This document shows positions 1-8,953 of a stretch of DNA of 64,000 nt, in pieces. Under the pieces are notes generated by a model that had not been told where the DNA came from, did not search any database, and was given only the letters and a program-made list of their open reading frames with translations. The translations under genes and the position numbers were made by a program. Source of the stretch: Halobacillus sp. Marseille-Q1614 (GTDB lineage Bacteria; Bacillota; Bacilli; Bacillales; Halobacillaceae); NCBI RefSeq assembly GCF_902809865.1, contig NZ_CADDWH010000001.1:1736001-1800000 (forward strand), in the 5' to 3' direction. The stretch's first letter is position 1; every line of letters begins with the position of its first letter.

Positions 1-7
1 ACACGAA

Positions 8-69
8 ACGCATAAGCAAAACGGCCGGAGGAAGGTGGCCTTCCCTTTTAGCAGGCCGGATGGCTTATG
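8..69. other. nested inverted repeats at the left edge
   Basis: Outer arms CATAAGC and GCTTATG enclose a CGGCC/GGCCG pair and a small GGAAGG...CCTTCC hairpin, so the stretch could fold as one branched structure. The rest of 1-185 has no gene I recognise. A reading frame is open from the left edge but it has no recognisable motif. The element could be the end of a structured RNA or a terminator of a gene outside the window. Confidence 0.35.
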
Positions 70-185
70 ACGCGAGTGTCTGGGCGCTGGAGCTGGATGT
101 CGCTCTTTTAAACATATATATCCACAGCTTGGAATTTTATAATTTCCTAGACAATAAAAAAGGAAAGTTCAAAAACCTCCCTCAT

Positions 186-668
186 TTATTGGTCATAAGC
201 TCTATTAAGTTCATCAATATTTAACTTCTTCATTTGCAGCATAGCCTCTGTCACGTTTTTCACTTTTTTGGGATCTGAGTCATTCAGATATTCCCGCAGC
301 ACCTTCGGAACGATTTGCCAGGAAACTCCGTACCTATCTCTCAGCCAGCCACATTGCTCAATTTCTCCATTTTTTGAAAGCTTTTCCCAGAGGTTATCGA
401 CTTCCTTCTGAGATTCACAATCGACGGAAAAAGAAATCGCAGGCGTAAATGAGAAATGAGGCCCCCCATTAATGGCAACAAACGTCTGGCCTTCCAATTC
501 AAAGGAGACAGTTACTACGCTTCCTGCTGGGCCGTTACCAGCTTCTCCATAGCGCGTCGTCTCTAGTATCTTGGAATTTTCAAATACCGAGCAGTAAAAA
601 CAGGCGGCGTCTTCGGCTTGTTGGTCGAACCATAAACTAGGACTGATTTTGGAGAGAGACAAACTCAT
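186..668 (-). CDS. VOC superfamily protein, PhnB / 3-dmu-9_3-mt type
   Basis: The 160-residue product has the pattern of the PhnB-like branch of the vicinal-oxygen-chelate superfamily. It starts with KISPSLWFD followed by acidic and aromatic residues, has a central FVAINGG segment, and ends with a DRYGVSWQIVP strand before the C-terminal helix. Members form dimers of beta-alpha-beta-beta-beta modules; most have no established substrate, and the methyltransferase name in databases is historical. The gene stands alone on the minus strand, with the next upstream gene ending 65 bases away. I see no regulator beside it. The family call is secure, the function is not known. Confidence 0.8.
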   Translation of the reverse strand: MSLSLSKISPSLWFDQQAEDAACFYCSVFENSKILETTRYGEAGNGPAGSVVTVSFELEGQTFVAINGGPHFSFTPAISFSVDCESQKEVDNLWEKLSKNGEIEQCGWLRDRYGVSWQIVPKVLREYLNDSDPKKVKNVTEAMLQMKKLNIDELNRAYDQ

Positions 669-733
669 ACTTTTTCACTCCCATTTTTAGTTATCATTCA
701 TTAAGTTCGACTTCTGCAGGAAATATCCTGCTC

Positions 734-1264
734 TTAGCTCTTCAATAGATCCACTTTTGCTGACTTTGCATTTTTCTCAATCAGTTCACGCAGCTGTTCT
801 ACTTCCTCTTCTGATTTAAAAAACCTTTTTGGTAAAATCATCGCATGGTTGCGTGCCACATATAACTGAAAGAGCTCTTCCTGTTCAAACGCTGCAATAA
901 TATCCGTCCATTGGTAATCATTCGTTGAGTTCTTCAGCTTCTGCTTAATGTTGCCGGCCCGGAAAGTATACTGAATTTCATGCTGCGAAACCGGATCATT
1001 TTTATAATCCCTCGTCGCTCGAATGCTGATCATTCCTGAGAGGAAAAAAGACATTGCTATCGCAAGCAGCAGTGCAATAATCATTGTCAGTCCCATCACA
1101 AAGAGCAGCGGGCCTTCTAATGACTGAAAAATGACAAAGAAAAACATTAAGAGGGAAGCAATAAAATATATGTTTTTCATTTTTTTGCGATTATAGTTGC
1201 TGTGCCTTCGATAATCACTGGCGGTTAACGTGCCTCTCACTTCTAATTTCTGATTCCCCTTCAT
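734..1264 (-). CDS. YcxB-like membrane protein
   Basis: The 176-residue protein has a basic N-terminal cytoplasmic stretch, two adjacent hydrophobic segments at about residues 30-48 and 52-75, and a soluble C-terminal domain with a TFRAGNIKQKLKNSTNDYQWTDI-type strand pattern and a late LPKRFF motif. This arrangement is that of the YcxB family (two membrane helices followed by a PH-like YcxB C-terminal domain), whose function is unknown. It is monocistronic. The 140 bases between it and thiF hold no gene. Confidence 0.7.
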   Translation of the reverse strand: MKGNQKLEVRGTLTASDYRRHSNYNRKKMKNIYFIASLLMFFFVIFQSLEGPLLFVMGLTMIIALLLAIAMSFFLSGMISIRATRDYKNDPVSQHEIQYTFRAGNIKQKLKNSTNDYQWTDIIAAFEQEELFQLYVARNHAMILPKRFFKSEEEVEQLRELIEKNAKSAKVDLLKS

Positions 1265-1405
1265 GACATCACTCCTAGAAACACTTTACAGTAACAGCTT
1301 ATCATGAAGGGATTGGTTTTGGGGGAAGATTTGCTGCTTTGCAGATCGATTTCAATAGTATTTCTGCTGGGTTAATACCCCGCAAGTAAGTCTCTGACGC
1401 GCCTT

Positions 1406-2422
1406 TTACGCTCCAATAAAACGCTGGTACATCTTTCTCGCTTCTGCCACATCAGCAGCTCCATGAATTAATGTTCTCCCATCTTTGAAAACGACAAACC
1501 GGACCCCCTCTATATAGCAGACGATCAATTCTTTGTTTTCTCTTACCTTTTGAGCGACTGGTTTCAGCCGATGGGCGAGGTCTTTTAAAGAAATCGGCTT
1601 AGAGGCGTCTGGTCTCACTTGTACAGTATCCCGGCCGCAAAGCACGGCCGTTCGTAAGCCTTTTTGTTTTCGCAAATATGGGTAGTTGGCTTGAGGGGAA
1701 CACGAGGCACAATCCGGATTCAGTAATCCCGATACAATCATGGAAGAATACTCGCGCCCCCATACATCAAAATAGAGCATTTCCTTCGATGGCTCCTGGT
1801 TTGTAAGGATTTTTAAGGCTTCTGTTGTTTGGTGCGCTGCGGTCATCTGAACAGCGGGTCCAATAATCCCAACGCTGTCACACGTTTCTCCTTCCTGAGG
1901 AATGACATCCATTAAGCATTGCAGGCACGGCGTTTCTCCAGGCAGAATTGCAAGGCAGACTCCATGACTTTTTACACATCCTCCATAGATCCACGGCATT
2001 TTCCGTTTGGCTGCCGCATCGTTAATTAAAAATCGTGTAGAGAAATTATCGGTGCCATCGATCACAAGGTCTGCTCCTTCGAGTACACTTTCCGCATTTT
2101 CTGAGTCAAACTCTGCGACGATCCCGTTCACCTTAATTTCTGAATTTATATTTCTTAGCCGCTGTTTTGCCGCTTCCGCTTTCGCTAAGCTGAAATAAGC
2201 ATCTTCTTCAGTATAAAGCTGCTGCCTGTTTAGATTACTCATTTCAATATAATCGCGGTCAATAATTGAGATTTCACTTACTCCGGCGCGGGCAAGCATT
2301 TCCGCGTTAGCACTTCCCAAGGCCCCGGCTCCGACAATAAGCACATGCTTTTCTGCTAAAAATTCCTGTCCGGCTTGTCCAATCGGGCTGAAAAGTTCCT
2401 GTCGGGAATAACGGCTTTCCAT
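1406..2422 (-). CDS. thiF: ThiF, sulfur-carrier protein adenylyltransferase
   Basis: ThiF adenylates the C-terminal glycine of ThiS so that sulfur can be loaded for thiazole synthesis. The protein shows the Rossmann ATP loop GAGALGSANAEMLARAG near residues 32-48, the DRDYIEMSNLNRQ motif that follows it in the E1-like family, and two zinc-binding pairs (CLQC and CASC). About 90 extra residues follow, as in Bacillus MoeB/ThiF proteins. It is the last gene of the thiazole operon and its start overlaps the thiG stop by one base, which implies translational coupling. MoeB (molybdopterin) is the main alternative, but the thi context decides the call. Confidence 0.93.
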   Translation of the reverse strand: MESRYSRQELFSPIGQAGQEFLAEKHVLIVGAGALGSANAEMLARAGVSEISIIDRDYIEMSNLNRQQLYTEEDAYFSLAKAEAAKQRLRNINSEIKVNGIVAEFDSENAESVLEGADLVIDGTDNFSTRFLINDAAAKRKMPWIYGGCVKSHGVCLAILPGETPCLQCLMDVIPQEGETCDSVGIIGPAVQMTAAHQTTEALKILTNQEPSKEMLYFDVWGREYSSMIVSGLLNPDCASCSPQANYPYLRKQKGLRTAVLCGRDTVQVRPDASKPISLKDLAHRLKPVAQKVRENKELIVCYIEGVRFVVFKDGRTLIHGAADVAEARKMYQRFIGA

Positions 2423-3186
2423 TAACCGATCATCCCGCTCTCTGGACTGCTGCTTACGGCATATTCTTTTTTAGGAATTCTGCCTGCTTCAAAGCTTAGT
2501 CTTCCCGATTGAACAGCTAACTTCATAGCTTCGGCCATTTTTACCGGATCGCCTGCTCCTGATACAGCCGTGTTTAATAAAATTCCATCCGCCCCGAGTT
2601 CCATCGCGTAAGCCGCGTCCTTCGCTGACCCAATTCCGGCATCTACAATAACAGGGACACTCGACTGATCGATGATAAACTGCAGGTTCAGCTGATTTAC
2701 GATTCCCTGTCCGGATCCTATCGGGGAAGCGCCCGGCATAATTGCATGAACACCTTCCTGCTCCAGTCGTTTCGCTAACACGACGTCATCAGAAGTATAA
2801 GTCAGTACGGTAAAGCCTTCTTCTAACAATCTGACAGAGGCTTTCATTGTTTCAAAGGGGTCCGGCAGCAGCGTCTTTTGACAGCCGATTACTTCGACTT
2901 TCACCATGTCACATAAACCGGAGGCATGGGCAAGGCGGGCAATCCTTACAGCTTCGTCAGCATCTTTGGCGCCAGCCGTATTTGGAAGCAGCGAATAGCT
3001 CTCCAAATTGAGCTCCTCGAGTAAATTGGGTTCTGACTCGTCAAAAATATCCATGCGGCGTACGGCAAACGTTAGAATTTCCGTATCTGATACTCGGACC
3101 GCTTCTTTTTGCACATCAAAGTTTGGATATTTTCCTGTACCCAGCATTAGTCGCGAATTAAAAGTTTTATCTCCGATTTTTAACAT
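2422..3186 (-). CDS. thiG: ThiG, thiazole synthase
   Basis: The 254-residue TIM-barrel protein condenses 1-deoxyxylulose 5-phosphate, dehydroglycine and ThiS-thiocarboxylate to thiazole phosphate. Visible family features are the N-terminal [11 protein letters not shown] strand, [18 protein letters not shown], the VKVEVIGC segment with the Schiff-base lysine, the phosphate-binding [12 protein letters not shown], and [34 protein letters not shown]. Its start lies three bases after the thiS stop and its stop overlaps thiF, so it is in the middle of a tightly packed operon under TPP control. Confidence 0.96.
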   Translation of the reverse strand: MLKIGDKTFNSRLMLGTGKYPNFDVQKEAVRVSDTEILTFAVRRMDIFDESEPNLLEELNLESYSLLPNTAGAKDADEAVRIARLAHASGLCDMVKVEVIGCQKTLLPDPFETMKASVRLLEEGFTVLTYTSDDVVLAKRLEQEGVHAIMPGASPIGSGQGIVNQLNLQFIIDQSSVPVIVDAGIGSAKDAAYAMELGADGILLNTAVSGAGDPVKMAEAMKLAVQSGRLSFEAGRIPKKEYAVSSSPESGMIG

Positions 3187-3189
3187 GAT

Positions 3190-3393
3190 TCATCCTCCTC
3201 CTACAAAATGAATAATCTCTAGTGAATCTCCCTCGTGTACTGCTCTCTTTTCATAAGCATCTTTTTTAACAATTTCTTTATTGTGTTCGACAACAGAAAG
3301 CTTTTCCTGAACTTGATAAAATTTGAGAACGTCAGCCACTGATACTTCCTCTATTTCCATTTTCACCTGTCTTCCGTTAATTTGAATTTTCAT
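3190..3393 (-). CDS. thiS: ThiS, sulfur-carrier protein
   Basis: This 67-residue ubiquitin-fold protein carries sulfur as a C-terminal thiocarboxylate. It begins MKIQINGR and ends HFVGGG, the diglycine tail that ThiF adenylates. I chose the ATG at 3393, four codons inside the longest frame, because the AAAGGAGGG ribosome binding site lies 12 bases upstream of it, while the alternative GTG directly abuts that site. The gene overlaps the end of thiO by 17 bases. Confidence 0.93.
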   Translation of the reverse strand: MKIQINGRQVKMEIEEVSVADVLKFYQVQEKLSVVEHNKEIVKKDAYEKRAVHEGDSLEIIHFVGGG

Positions 3394-4498
3394 ACGGAAT
3401 CTCACCCTCCTTTATAAAGCGCTTTGGAGATAACATCCCTTGGTAAGGACGGCTGCCCCCATCTAGGATGAGCGCTGTAATCAACTGGCCTGTCGCCGGA
3501 GCCAGGAGGATCCCGTTTCGGTAATGACCCGTTGCAAAAAAGAAGCCGTGTAAATGTGGATGTTCTCCAATGATCGGCCGGCCATCGACAGTTCCGGGTC
3601 TCACTCCTGACCAGTAATCCACCAATGGTGCTTCCTTCAATTCTGGCAGTATGGCAAACACTTTATTCATCAGACTGGATAACCCTCCGCCAGTAACTGT
3701 GGCACTTGAGTCTTTCGGTTTCGAGGTGGCACCGATAATCATTCTCCCGTCTGGTTTTGGAACCAGATAGAAATCCTCAAAAAATAACGTTTCCTTTAAA
3801 TGGCTTCTGCTTGATCGGATCGAAAAGCATTCACCTTTTGTAGGAATCATCGGATTCTTCTGACCGGTTTTCTCAAACCATCTTCCACTTTCTGCTCCAG
3901 AAGCTAAAATAACTTTTTCGCCATAGATTAACTGTCTCTCCGTCTGAACCTTAAAACTTCCACCTTCCTTTTCAATCTCCACCACTTGTGTATCTTCGAG
4001 CAGCTCTCCCCCATGTAATAGAGCCCCTCTTTTAAATGCTTCACATACTCTGGCTGGTTCTACATGACCGTCTTCTTTCATGTACAATACGCCCATCGTT
4101 CGATTGTAGAGTAAGGGGATTTTTTCACCGGCCTTATCTGCTTCGAGCCATTCTAGATTAGAAAACGAATGTTTCTTAGCCTGTAATTTCTCCCGGTGAG
4201 CTTCGTTCACAGCTGCTTCGTACATCCCAAAAGACGACAGGCCGATATCGATCGCCGTGAGTTCACGTAATTCTCCACTTAAAGAAGGATATAAGTCTCT
4301 GCTTTCGGCACAAAATTGATGGAATAAGTGTGGGGCTTCATTTTCTGTATGGACCCCAAGCATACCGGCCGCAGCCCTCGTTGCTTTTCCTCCGCTTCTT
4401 CCTGATTCAATGACTACCGCCCGAACCCCGTTTTTATTTAAGTAATAAGAAATCGACTGACCAATAATTCCGCCTCCCACAATGACAACATCATACAT
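3377..4498 (-). CDS. thiO: ThiO, glycine oxidase
   Basis: ThiO is an FAD-dependent oxidase that makes dehydroglycine (iminoglycine) for the thiazole ring. The protein starts MYDVVIVGGGIIGQSISYYL, the dinucleotide-binding GxGxxG fold, and shows the DAO-family strand VILASGAES and the C-terminal FFATGHYRNGILLAPATG, an FAD-contacting motif. I place the start at 4498 because AAAAGGAGG sits 9 bases upstream; the longer frame runs through tenI. The first 8 bases overlap the tenI stop region, so the two genes are coupled. The length (373 residues) matches Bacillus glycine oxidases. Confidence 0.94.
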   Translation of the reverse strand: MYDVVIVGGGIIGQSISYYLNKNGVRAVVIESGRSGGKATRAAAGMLGVHTENEAPHLFHQFCAESRDLYPSLSGELRELTAIDIGLSSFGMYEAAVNEAHREKLQAKKHSFSNLEWLEADKAGEKIPLLYNRTMGVLYMKEDGHVEPARVCEAFKRGALLHGGELLEDTQVVEIEKEGGSFKVQTERQLIYGEKVILASGAESGRWFEKTGQKNPMIPTKGECFSIRSSRSHLKETLFFEDFYLVPKPDGRMIIGATSKPKDSSATVTGGGLSSLMNKVFAILPELKEAPLVDYWSGVRPGTVDGRPIIGEHPHLHGFFFATGHYRNGILLAPATGQLITALILDGGSRPYQGMLSPKRFIKEGEIPYENSN

Positions 4499-5093
4499 AC
4501 CGTGCTGCCTCCTTTTTATAAGCCTTTGCTGCACGAAGAGGATCTCTTTTACTAAAAATGCCTGACATAACGGCCGCTCCTTGTGCTCCTGATTCATATA
4601 AATCTCTGATACTTTCTGGAGTGATGCCCCCTATACCGAAAACAGGGATATCGAGAGAAGAAGCGATTTTTTCTAATTGATGCAGACCTCGAGGACTTAC
4701 TCCCTCTTTACTCTTCGTTTGGTAGATATGGCCAAATATCACATAATCAGCCCCTTGCTCTTCAGCCTGCCTGGCGGATTCCAATGAATGAACGGACACC
4801 CCTGTTTTAAGGTACGGGCATTTCTGCTTTATCACTTGAACAGAGGGGCCTTTTTCCGGGAGGTGAAGGTTTGGAATCCCTGAGGCGCAAGCCAGCTCAG
4901 CCGCATTATGTACAGCAAGCTTTTCAACATCGACTCCGACTCCTTTTAAGCTTTGAAAAAATAATCGGTATTCTTCTGGAGTCTTCTGCTTCTCCCGCAA
5001 AATAACTAAGTCTACAAAGAGAGCCACATCCTGAATGGCTTTGATCAATTCCTTTTCACTTTGTTGGCCGGTCGTTACAGCAATTAATTTCAT
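4491..5093 (-). CDS. tenI: TenI, thiazole tautomerase
   Basis: TenI converts the initial thiazole tautomer to the aromatic carboxylate. It resembles thiamine phosphate synthase but lacks that enzyme's catalytic serine pattern. The 200-residue barrel shows LHLPEKGPS, a GVSVHSLESARQAEEQGADYVIFGHIYQT region with the histidine of the TenI/ThiE family, and phosphate-loop segments FGIGGITPESI and AAVMSGIF. It is the first gene after the TPP riboswitch. ThiE is the alternative; operon order tenI-thiO-thiS-thiG-thiF as in B. subtilis favours TenI. Confidence 0.9.
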   Translation of the reverse strand: MKLIAVTTGQQSEKELIKAIQDVALFVDLVILREKQKTPEEYRLFFQSLKGVGVDVEKLAVHNAAELACASGIPNLHLPEKGPSVQVIKQKCPYLKTGVSVHSLESARQAEEQGADYVIFGHIYQTKSKEGVSPRGLHQLEKIASSLDIPVFGIGGITPESIRDLYESGAQGAAVMSGIFSKRDPLRAAKAYKKEAARYV

Positions 5094-5112
5094 CCATCCA
5101 CTTCCTTACACA

Positions 5113-5146
5113 TAAAAAAGCCACTTTCACGAAAGAAAGTGGCTTT
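5113..5146 (-). terminator. riboswitch-controlled terminator before tenI
   Basis: Twelve-base-pair hairpin (5117-5128 with 5135-5146, loop of 6) followed on the minus strand by a T run. It lies between the TPP aptamer and tenI, so it is the expected expression platform for transcription attenuation. Confidence 0.85.
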
Positions 5147-5197
5147 GATCTATAGAATCCTCATGTATATACGTATGGGATTACACGTTTAGGACCG

Positions 5198-5293
5198 TCA
5201 CTTTCCTCCGCTGGTTTTTAAGCCAGTTCAGGTTCAAAGAGTCTCAAGGCTTCACCTTAATCTCAGCCATTATACATATGGCACCCCTAGTGA
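5198..5293 (-). promoter_or_regulatory. TPP riboswitch (THI element) of the thiazole operon
   Basis: Read on the minus strand, the element has P1 arms TCACT/AGTGA, then AGGGGTGCC, the pyrimidine-pocket GGCTGAGA, and the pyrophosphate-sensor TTTGAACCTGAACTGG. This is the complete THI-box core, and a terminator follows before tenI. Binding of thiamine pyrophosphate is expected to switch the operon off. Confidence 0.95.
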
Positions 5294-5500
5294 TTCGATA
5301 TTTAATTAGTTGTAATAAATTGTAGTTAACACTTTACACGATAATCTACTTTTCGTCTATTCAAAACTTTCTAAATTTACTTATTAGTTCTTTTGATCTA
5401 GTTTTTCGGCTGTTCTTGGTCAGTTTCACCGTATTTCTTAAGATACTCACCAGCAGATCTTTTCCACCCAGCAGCCTCACCTACAAGGCTCCTTTTTCAT

Positions 5501-6025
5501 TCATCCCTGCTGTACTTTTTGTAAATATTCATCTAAACGATCGAACGATGACCCAAACCCTTCAACAGCTCCCATATTTTTAACAGCTTCAAGTTCTTCC
5601 TCTGTTGCAAATTCAGAGCGTACTTCGACTTTGGTATGACCGTTCATTTCTATAAAGGTTACTGTGATTTTCATTTCCGGCATAGTTTCAGAAGTGTTAC
5701 CTTCTTCGTCTGAGAAGAAATCGAGGTAGACGATCTTCTCATTATCTTGGATTTCTTTAAAAACTGCTTTGCCCCAGGACTCCTGTCCATAAAAGTCTCC
5801 CTGACTCTTATCTACACACGTCATACAGTAATGCCATACTCCGCCAGGTTCAAAATCAAATGTCCGAATCTCTGTATTCCAACCTTCTGGCCCCCACCAA
5901 TTGGCCAAGTGTTCCGGGTCGGAATATGCTTTAAAAACAAGATTACGCGGCGCTTTAAAAGTTCTTTCCACTACTATTTCGCGGCCTTCGACTCTAAAGA
6001 TCATCTTGCTTTTCTCTTGGGACAT
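5501..6025 (-). CDS. AHSA1/SRPBCC domain protein
   Basis: The 174-residue protein has the helix-grip sequence signs of the Aha1-like START/SRPBCC family: the early VVERTFKAPRNLVFKAYSDPEHLANWWGPEGW motif, an EPGGVWHYCMTC strand, and a long C-terminal helix with GFGSSFDRLDEYL. Bacterial members bind small hydrophobic ligands or are of unknown use. It lies 36 bases downstream of an ArsR-type regulator on the same strand, a pairing that recurs in Bacilli and suggests the regulator controls it. About 200 bases downstream, up to the riboswitch, hold no gene. Confidence 0.82.
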   Translation of the reverse strand: MSQEKSKMIFRVEGREIVVERTFKAPRNLVFKAYSDPEHLANWWGPEGWNTEIRTFDFEPGGVWHYCMTCVDKSQGDFYGQESWGKAVFKEIQDNEKIVYLDFFSDEEGNTSETMPEMKITVTFIEMNGHTKVEVRSEFATEEELEAVKNMGAVEGFGSSFDRLDEYLQKVQQG

Positions 6026-6061
6026 CCAAGTTCCTCCTCATCATTTTCTAAAGCGATTTTA

Positions 6062-6391
6062 TTAATCTTCTTTTTCCTCATCTTTTCTTTCCATCTCAAG
6101 TAAATAATCATCCAAGCGGTCAAATCTTCCTTCCCAAACACTTCGAAACGACTCTGTCCAGTCGTGCACCTCCTTTAAGGACTCAGCGGAAAGTTTGTAA
6201 AAACGTCGATTGGCCAGAGGTTCTACTTCCACAAGACCGGCTTCAAGCAGTACACGCAGATGTTTAGAAACTTGAGGCTGACGGAGCCGAAGCTTTTCAG
6301 CTATTTCCCCTACAGTCAGCGGACCTTCACGCAGGAGCTCAATGATGTTTAAACGATTGGGTTCGGCAAGTGCACTCAATTTCTTTTCCAT
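6062..6391 (-). CDS. ArsR/SmtB-family transcriptional regulator
   Basis: The 109-residue protein is a winged helix-turn-helix repressor: LAEPNRLNIIELLREGPLTVGEIAEKLRLRQPQVSKHLRVLLEAGLVEVE covers helices 2-4 and the wing. No cysteine metal-binding motif is present, so it belongs to the non-metal (SdpR-like) branch that accompanies SRPBCC genes. It is the promoter-proximal gene of a two-gene unit, and a short palindrome lies just upstream of its start, which suggests autoregulation. Confidence 0.88.
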   Translation of the reverse strand: MEKKLSALAEPNRLNIIELLREGPLTVGEIAEKLRLRQPQVSKHLRVLLEAGLVEVEPLANRRFYKLSAESLKEVHDWTESFRSVWEGRFDRLDDYLLEMERKDEEKED

Positions 6392-6409
6392 ACTCTAAAT
6401 ATACCCTAT

Positions 6410-6434
6410 AAGGAATATTCCCGTCAAGGAATAT
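6410..6434. promoter_or_regulatory. candidate operator of the ArsR-type regulator
   Basis: About 20 bases upstream of the regulator start there is a perfect palindrome GGAATATTCC (6412-6421). AAGGAATAT occurs twice as a direct repeat (6410-6418 and 6426-6434) spaced 16 bases apart. The position overlaps the likely promoter. Confidence 0.45.
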
Positions 6435-6538
6435 ATGATAAAATTAATAAATTCCACGTTACAAAGCAGCTCTAGGAATCTTGCCTGATTTTGACTACAA
6501 TGAGAATAATACACCAGTGAGGGGAGGCTCCCGGCTCA

Positions 6539-8125
6539 ATGCCGAAACCACGTTTTAAGCTTAGTACAATCATTATGATTTTTGTCTGCCTTGTAGTGTT
6601 AGTCTCCTTATTAATTACGGATCTCTTAATCACAGAGTCTACCAGCAGCAATATAGAAAACCAGCTGGAGGAAAAAGCTCTTATTGTCTCCCGTATTGCA
6701 GCCGAGTCGACGATCGTTAAAAACGGATTGCAAAATGAAGAGAATGAGCCCCGCATTCAGGAATATGCGATGTCCGTTCAAGAGGACTCGGAAGTTTTGT
6801 TTGTCGTTGTGATGGACATGAATGGCATTCGAAAATCCCACCCTGAGCCTTCACGGATCGGAAATGAATTCGTCGGCGGGGATGAAAAACGGGCACTTTC
6901 AGGAGAAGAATACATTTCAACGTCCACTGGGACCCTGGGTCAATCCGTACGGGCCTTCACTCCTGTGTATGATGAACAGGATAACCAAATAGGTGCTGTA
7001 TCTGTTGGTATTTCGCTCGATGCAGTGGAAGCCTCGGTAAGGGAAAGTCAGTGGAGAATCGCTTTTGTTTCCATTGCTGGGGTTGTAGTGGGGATTATCG
7101 GGGCTTATCTTTTGGCTAAATACATTAAAAAAAGCCTATTTGGATTAGAGCCTTATACAATCGGCCGGATCCATGAGGAACGAAATCAGATGCTTCATTC
7201 CGTGTATGAAGGAATTATAGCTATCGACAAGGATGCAACGATTGTTCTAGTTAATCGATCCGCAAAAAGGATTTTTCAAAAAGCCGGTCTTATGGATAAA
7301 GATCCAATTGGAATGAAAATAAATGAATTCCTGCCTGGCAGTACGCTTGATTCTGTATTAGAGCAGCAAAGCTCTGAACTAGATGAAGAAAAAGTCATCA
7401 ACGGAATCTCTATCATAACGAACCGTGTACCAATTATCGTAAACGATCAAGTAGTCGGGGCAATAGCTACGTTTCGCGATAAAACCGAAATAAACCAGCT
7501 GGCTGAACAGCTGACAGGGGTCCAAATGTACGCAGATACCCTTAGGGCTCAGTCCCACGAATTTATGAACCAGCTGCATGTACTGCTTGGCATGGTCACG
7601 ATGGAAGATTACGAGCAGGTGAAAAAGTTTATAAGCAAGCTTGTTGATCATCAGGCGCATGAAGTTGGAAATATTACAAATCACATAAAAGACCCTGCCC
7701 TCGCAGGATTTATTATCGGAAAAATAAGCTATGCCCGGGAATCGCACGTCAACTTAACAGTCGAATGCGAAACCCGCCTTCCTAAGCCAAAAGACCCCTC
7801 TCTTACTCACGAATTGATTACTATTTTAGGAAATGTTATAGATAACGCGATAGAAAGTGTCATGAACACAAATAATAAATCTATCCATGTTCAACTCTCT
7901 TATATTGACGATCTTCTGACGATGACAGTCTCAGATACGGGTCCAGGAATCTCTAAAGAAAAGCTGCCATTCATTTTCCAAAAAGGTGTTTCCAGTAAAC
8001 AAGGAGAACACCGCGGGTTCGGCTTGTATCTTGTGAAAAATAGTGTAGAAAAATTAGAAGGATCGATTGAAGTTGATTCCCATCCTGAAGAGGGGACCAC
8101 GTTTTCTATCATCGTTCCATACTAA
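6539..8125 (+). CDS. CitS/DcuS/MalK-type sensor histidine kinase
   Basis: This membrane sensor for a carboxylic acid has 528 residues. It has a first membrane helix at about 8-28, an extracytoplasmic Cache-like domain (about 30-170) with the family's RIGNEFVGGDEKRAL stretch, a second helix at 175-194, a PAS domain, a SpoB-type dimerisation helix with phospho-acceptor histidine about 340 in QSHEFMNQLH, and a HATPase_c domain (NVIDNAIES, DTGPGI, GFGLYLVK). The response regulator follows 16 bases later. The neighbouring 2-hydroxycarboxylate transporter points to malate, citrate or a related acid as the signal. B. subtilis MalK is the nearest type I can name, but ligand identity is inferred. Confidence 0.88.
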   Translation: MPKPRFKLSTIIMIFVCLVVLVSLLITDLLITESTSSNIENQLEEKALIVSRIAAESTIVKNGLQNEENEPRIQEYAMSVQEDSEVLFVVVMDMNGIRKSHPEPSRIGNEFVGGDEKRALSGEEYISTSTGTLGQSVRAFTPVYDEQDNQIGAVSVGISLDAVEASVRESQWRIAFVSIAGVVVGIIGAYLLAKYIKKSLFGLEPYTIGRIHEERNQMLHSVYEGIIAIDKDATIVLVNRSAKRIFQKAGLMDKDPIGMKINEFLPGSTLDSVLEQQSSELDEEKVINGISIITNRVPIIVNDQVVGAIATFRDKTEINQLAEQLTGVQMYADTLRAQSHEFMNQLHVLLGMVTMEDYEQVKKFISKLVDHQAHEVGNITNHIKDPALAGFIIGKISYARESHVNLTVECETRLPKPKDPSLTHELITILGNVIDNAIESVMNTNNKSIHVQLSYIDDLLTMTVSDTGPGISKEKLPFIFQKGVSSKQGEHRGFGLYLVKNSVEKLEGSIEVDSHPEEGTTFSIIVPY

Positions 8126-8141
8126 GCTGGAGGTGAAAATT

Positions 8142-8858
8142 TTGATCAAAGTATTAATAGTAGAAGATGATCCTATGGTTGCCGCGTTAAACAAACGCTA
8201 TGTCGAGCATATGGATGATTTCATTATCGCAGGCATGGCCAAAAACACAGACGAAGCAATGGCACATCTACTGAACGAGGACATTGATTTGATGCTTCTG
8301 GATGTCTATATGCCTGGAGGAAATGGACTGGATTTTCTTAAACAAATCCGCGAACAAAATAAAGATGTAGACGTTATTTTAATTACCGCTGCCTCTGAAA
8401 TTGCCCAAGTCCAGCAGTCCTTAAGATTTGGGGCTGTCGATTACTTAATTAAACCCTTTGAATTTGACAGATTCCAAGGCGCCCTCCACCAATACAAAAA
8501 CAACCATTATCAATTAAACGATAAAACTCAAGTAAACCAAAAGCAGCTAGACCAGCTCCTTCGAAAAAATAACGACCGTGAAAAAGAACAGGAGAAACTT
8601 AACGAACTGCCGAAAGGTCTTACAAAAAACACACTGCTTACGATCCATGAAGTCATACAGTCCAGGGACTCTGAAGCTTTTTCCACAGAGGAAATCGCTG
8701 CTGCTTCAAATATTTCCCGAGTCTCTGTCCGTAAGTATCTTAAATTTTTAAGCAGCATTGACTATTTAGAGGAAACTCTCGATTACGGAGTCGGACGTCC
8801 CATCTATCAATATCGCATCCGCAAGTCCAATCAAAATAAAATAGCCCCCTATTTATAA
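8142..8858 (+). CDS. CitT/MalR-type response regulator
   Basis: The 238-residue protein has a receiver domain with acidic pair EDD at residues 8-10, phospho-acceptor Asp54 in LLDVYMPGG, and Lys in LIKPFEF. A C-terminal helix-turn-helix typical of the CitB/DcuR group follows (STEEIAAASNISRVSVRKYLKFL). I start it at a TTG at 8142 because GGAGGTG lies 8 bases upstream; an earlier ATG in frame is inside the kinase gene. It should activate the downstream transporter operon, whose upstream region has repeated TGTGAA half-sites. Confidence 0.88.
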   Translation: MIKVLIVEDDPMVAALNKRYVEHMDDFIIAGMAKNTDEAMAHLLNEDIDLMLLDVYMPGGNGLDFLKQIREQNKDVDVILITAASEIAQVQQSLRFGAVDYLIKPFEFDRFQGALHQYKNNHYQLNDKTQVNQKQLDQLLRKNNDREKEQEKLNELPKGLTKNTLLTIHEVIQSRDSEAFSTEEIAAASNISRVSVRKYLKFLSSIDYLEETLDYGVGRPIYQYRIRKSNQNKIAPYL

Positions 8859-8882
8859 AAGCAGCCCCGGCTGCTTTTTTTA
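8858..8882 (+). terminator. terminator after the two-component genes
   Basis: Short GC-rich hairpin with arms AAAGCAGC and GCTGCTTT followed by seven Ts. It separates the regulator pair from the transporter operon. Confidence 0.75.
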
Positions 8883-8902
8883 ATTACAATACTGTCAATA
8901 GT

Positions 8903-8928
8903 TTCACAACGTGTGAATATTCTGTGAA
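8903..8928. promoter_or_regulatory. candidate response-regulator binding sites
   Basis: A perfect inverted repeat TTCACA-ACG-TGTGAA (8903-8917) is followed by a further TGTGAA at 8923-8928, 11 bases after the first, one helical turn apart. It lies upstream of the transporter gene and of the cre site, a position fitting activation by the adjacent regulator. The assignment to that regulator is inferred from position alone. Confidence 0.4.
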
Positions 8929-8953
8929 CTTCATTATGATTTAATTAGATAAA

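Noticed and set aside
1-185. Frame open from the left edge, possibly the end of a gene
   Set aside because: The translated residues show no motif, and the same bases form nested inverted repeats; not enough to call a gene.
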